A stretch of DNA of 6,791 nucleotides from Chloroflexota bacterium (lineage in GTDB: Bacteria; Chloroflexota; Dehalococcoidia; Dehalococcoidales; RBG-16-60-22). Shown one piece after another: positions 5,615 to 6,791 of this stretch. Under the pieces are notes generated by a model. It searched no databases, was not told the origin of the DNA, and saw only the letters and a list, made by a program, of their open reading frames with translations. The stretch is from NCBI GenBank assembly GCA_022574315.1, contig JACZSH010000079.1:1-6791 (forward strand), read 5' to 3'. The stretch's first letter is position 1. Each line of letters starts with the position of its first letter. The translations under genes and the position numbers were made by a program.

Positions 5615-6186
5615 CCCCTTGCACCGCGGCCCCAAATGGAATCCTGGGCGATGTGGCCCGCGAATGGGGGATGGCTCCAGGCCATTGCCTCAGCGGCCGA
5701 AAGCGGGTGGACGTCGATGTGAGCTGCCAGCAGGATCGGCGGTGCTTCGGGTTCGCGGCCGCGCCAGGTATACAAGAGGCTATAGGCGCCGACGGTTTCC
5801 CTGTGCAACTCCTCATGGACGTGGGGAAACGCACGGTACAGGTAGCGGTGAAGTCCCTGGTAGGCGCCTCCGTCGATCCCCACCGTCCCTCGGGGGGCGA
5901 AAGTGTGGTACCGGAGCACCTGGGCCAATCGTGCCACTTCGATGCCGGCGTCGAATGTTTCAGGCGGTTTCGGCAGCGGCGCGACTGGGATCTGGCGCGT
6001 GGTGTACATTGCCGTGCGTAGTGTTATCACCGCAGCCAATACGGTCACCGCCAGAGCCACGATCAGCCCGAGCAGCAAATAGACGCGCGCTGGGGATCTC
6101 TGCCTGGCTTCTTTTTCGGGAGCGGTGCTGGGGTGTGGGGTTTCGGGTGAAAACCAGTCCATGAGGAAATTTCCGTTTCCGGCCAT
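5539..6186 (-). pseudogene. Membrane-anchored M20 peptidase, N-terminal fragment fused to out-of-frame tail
   Basis: The open frame is 215 codons, but only residues 1-189 are authentic. A single transmembrane helix spans about 35-56. An M20 (carboxypeptidase S / PM20D1-like) domain then begins: IEVARLAQVLRYHTF (82-96), SLLYTWRG (136-143), ILLAAHIDVHP (151-161, with metal-ligand His156 and catalytic Asp158), WSHPPFAGHI (170-179) and IWGRGA (184-189). Homologues continue with the metal-bridging DDK. Here the frame instead reads RGGK and then an unrelated tail (190-215), which is the dtd sequence in the wrong frame. The family is usually about 450-500 aa, so more than half is lost, including the other metal ligands. 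It cannot be active as shown. The start is ATG at 6186, with ATG at 6162 an alternative; ribosome sites for both are weak. It is divergent from the gene at 6284. Confidence 0.82.
5612..5622. other. Joint between dtd fragment and M20 peptidase fragment
   Basis: On the - strand the peptidase frame is family-like through GGTGCA (Gly-Ala, ending at 5620). The dtd frame is family-like from CGGAAA (Arg-Lys, starting at 5614). Fewer than ten bases separate the two homologies. No inverted repeats, target duplication or transposase is seen. It is either a deletion or recombination joint or a chimeric contig. Confidence 0.75.
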
Positions 6187-6207
6187 TGATCAACTCAACC
6201 CTATTTG

Positions 6208-6227
6208 ATTTACCATGCCATTTACCA
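6208..6227. repeat. Short direct repeat in divergent intergenic region
   Basis: ATTTACCA occurs at 6208-6215 and again at 6220-6227, 12 bases apart start to start. The region separates the divergent peptidase fragment and the SUMF1-domain gene, so the pair might bind a regulator. Two 8-base copies are weak evidence. Confidence 0.25.
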
Positions 6228-6283
6228 CGGATGAACCTGTCTGGGGATCACGATGCAAACCCGCCAGTAGAGGATCGCCCAAA

Positions 6284-6791
6284 ATGGAACAGCACATCTG
6301 GTATCGCCGCACCCGGCAGGATTCGGTCCCGCATCTTGCCCGGGCACGCCGATTATTGCCAATGACCTGGGGGCTCTTGCTGACATGGGGCGGCCTATTG
6401 CTCGGCGTCACGATTTGGGGCGCACCCGGCGAGGCCGAAACCATACTGGTACCGCGCGGCCCGGCAGTGCTGGGCAGTGACGAGGCGGAGAAGGCCTTCG
6501 GCTATGAAATCGGGGGCGCTGCGGCACGGCGATGGAAATGGTTTCATCGCGAGCGGCGCCGGGAGATTGAACTACCGGCTTACCGGATCGATTTGACCCT
6601 GGTCACTCAGGACGCCTACAAACAATTCGTACGGGCCACCGGTCACCCGGTGCCTTACATCAGCGAGGTGGAGTATCGGCATCAGGGCTTCCTGGTGCAT
6701 CCCTACGAGGAGGTGCTGCCCTACCTTTGGCGTACCGACCGGCCGCCGGCAGGCCTGGGCGGGCACCCGGTGGTGTTGGTGAGCCAGCCCA
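6284..6791 (+). CDS. Formylglycine-generating-enzyme-like (SUMF1 domain) protein, 3'-truncated
   Basis: The frame is open from ATG 6284 to the window edge (169 codons plus one base). An N-terminal signal or anchor helix spans about 27-46 (MTWGLLLTWGG onward), preceded by arginines including RR at 22-23. It ends near GAPGEAE. The FGE/SUMF1 domain then starts: ILVPRGPAVLGSDE (54-67), where the family has 'VPGGxFxMGS', then REIELPAYRIDLTLVTQDAYKQFV (93-116), matching 'v.l..F.id..eVTn..Y..Fv'. The HPVVLVSQP end matches the family's 'hPVv.Vsw'. The catalytic cysteines lie in the missing C-terminal half, so true FGE (sulfatase-activating) and other SUMF1 roles cannot be separated. AGAGGA at 6269-6274 lies 9 bases before the ATG and supports this start over the in-frame ATG at 6215. 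It diverges from the M20 peptidase fragment with a 97-base gap. Confidence 0.8.
   Translation, partial: MEQHIWYRRTRQDSVPHLARARRLLPMTWGLLLTWGGLLLGVTIWGAPGEAETILVPRGPAVLGSDEAEKAFGYEIGGAAARRWKWFHRERRREIELPAYRIDLTLVTQDAYKQFVRATGHPVPYISEVEYRHQGFLVHPYEEVLPYLWRTDRPPAGLGGHPVVLVSQP

Noticed and set aside
5586..6164. + strand frames of 192 and 122 codons opposite the M20 fragment
   Set aside because: They have no domain match and arginine/proline-rich composition. The opposite strand has clear M20 motifs (AHIDV, WSHPPF, WGRGA).
6215..6283. Upstream in-frame ATG (6215) as the start of the SUMF1-domain gene
   Set aside because: No ribosome site precedes it and the added residues look non-conserved, while 6284 has AGAGGA at good spacing.

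Overview
The window is a bacterial segment, most likely from an uncultured lineage. The left four-fifths (about 1-5610) looks like a Chloroflexota (Dehalococcoidia-type) genome. The reasons are a TldD/TldE pair followed by a PAC2-family protein, plus a dispersed palindromic repeat whose translation reads CHCEERSDEAISN, which I remember from such genomes. The repeat also occurs in other phyla, so this assignment is an inference.

Layout: (1) Positions 1-3961 on the + strand hold a tight cluster. It contains a 5'-truncated tldD, tldE/pmbA, a PAC2-domain protein with a very acidic tail, and a GNAT acetyltransferase. Gaps are 0 to about 33 bp, so this is probably one operon whose start lies left of the window. 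(2) Positions 3962-4124 separate converging genes and hold one inverted-repeat element. (3) Positions 4125-5322 on the - strand hold a Fur-family metalloregulator followed by a nickel/cobalt permease with a histidine-rich loop. A 16-bp near-palindrome occurs in front of both genes with 15 of 16 bases identical, overlapping the predicted promoter elements. This looks like a self-contained, autoregulated metal-homeostasis unit. (4) Positions 5420-5614 on the - strand hold only the C-terminal part of D-aminoacyl-tRNA deacylase (dtd). (5) At about 5612-5622 the dtd reading frame stops matching its family and a different - strand gene begins: the N-terminal part of a membrane-anchored M20 peptidase, itself cut off just after its WGRGA motif. 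(6) From 6284 to the right edge a divergent + strand gene encodes the start of a formylglycine-generating-enzyme-like (SUMF1 domain) exported or membrane-anchored protein.

Two genes are each broken inside a conserved motif at the same point, with no insertion sequence between them. This means the window contains either a recombination or deletion joint or a chimeric assembly joint. Genes to the right of about 5620 should not be assumed to come from the same organism as those to the left.

No gene-free stretch exceeds 300 bases. I see no tRNA, rRNA, CRISPR array, transposase or phage gene.
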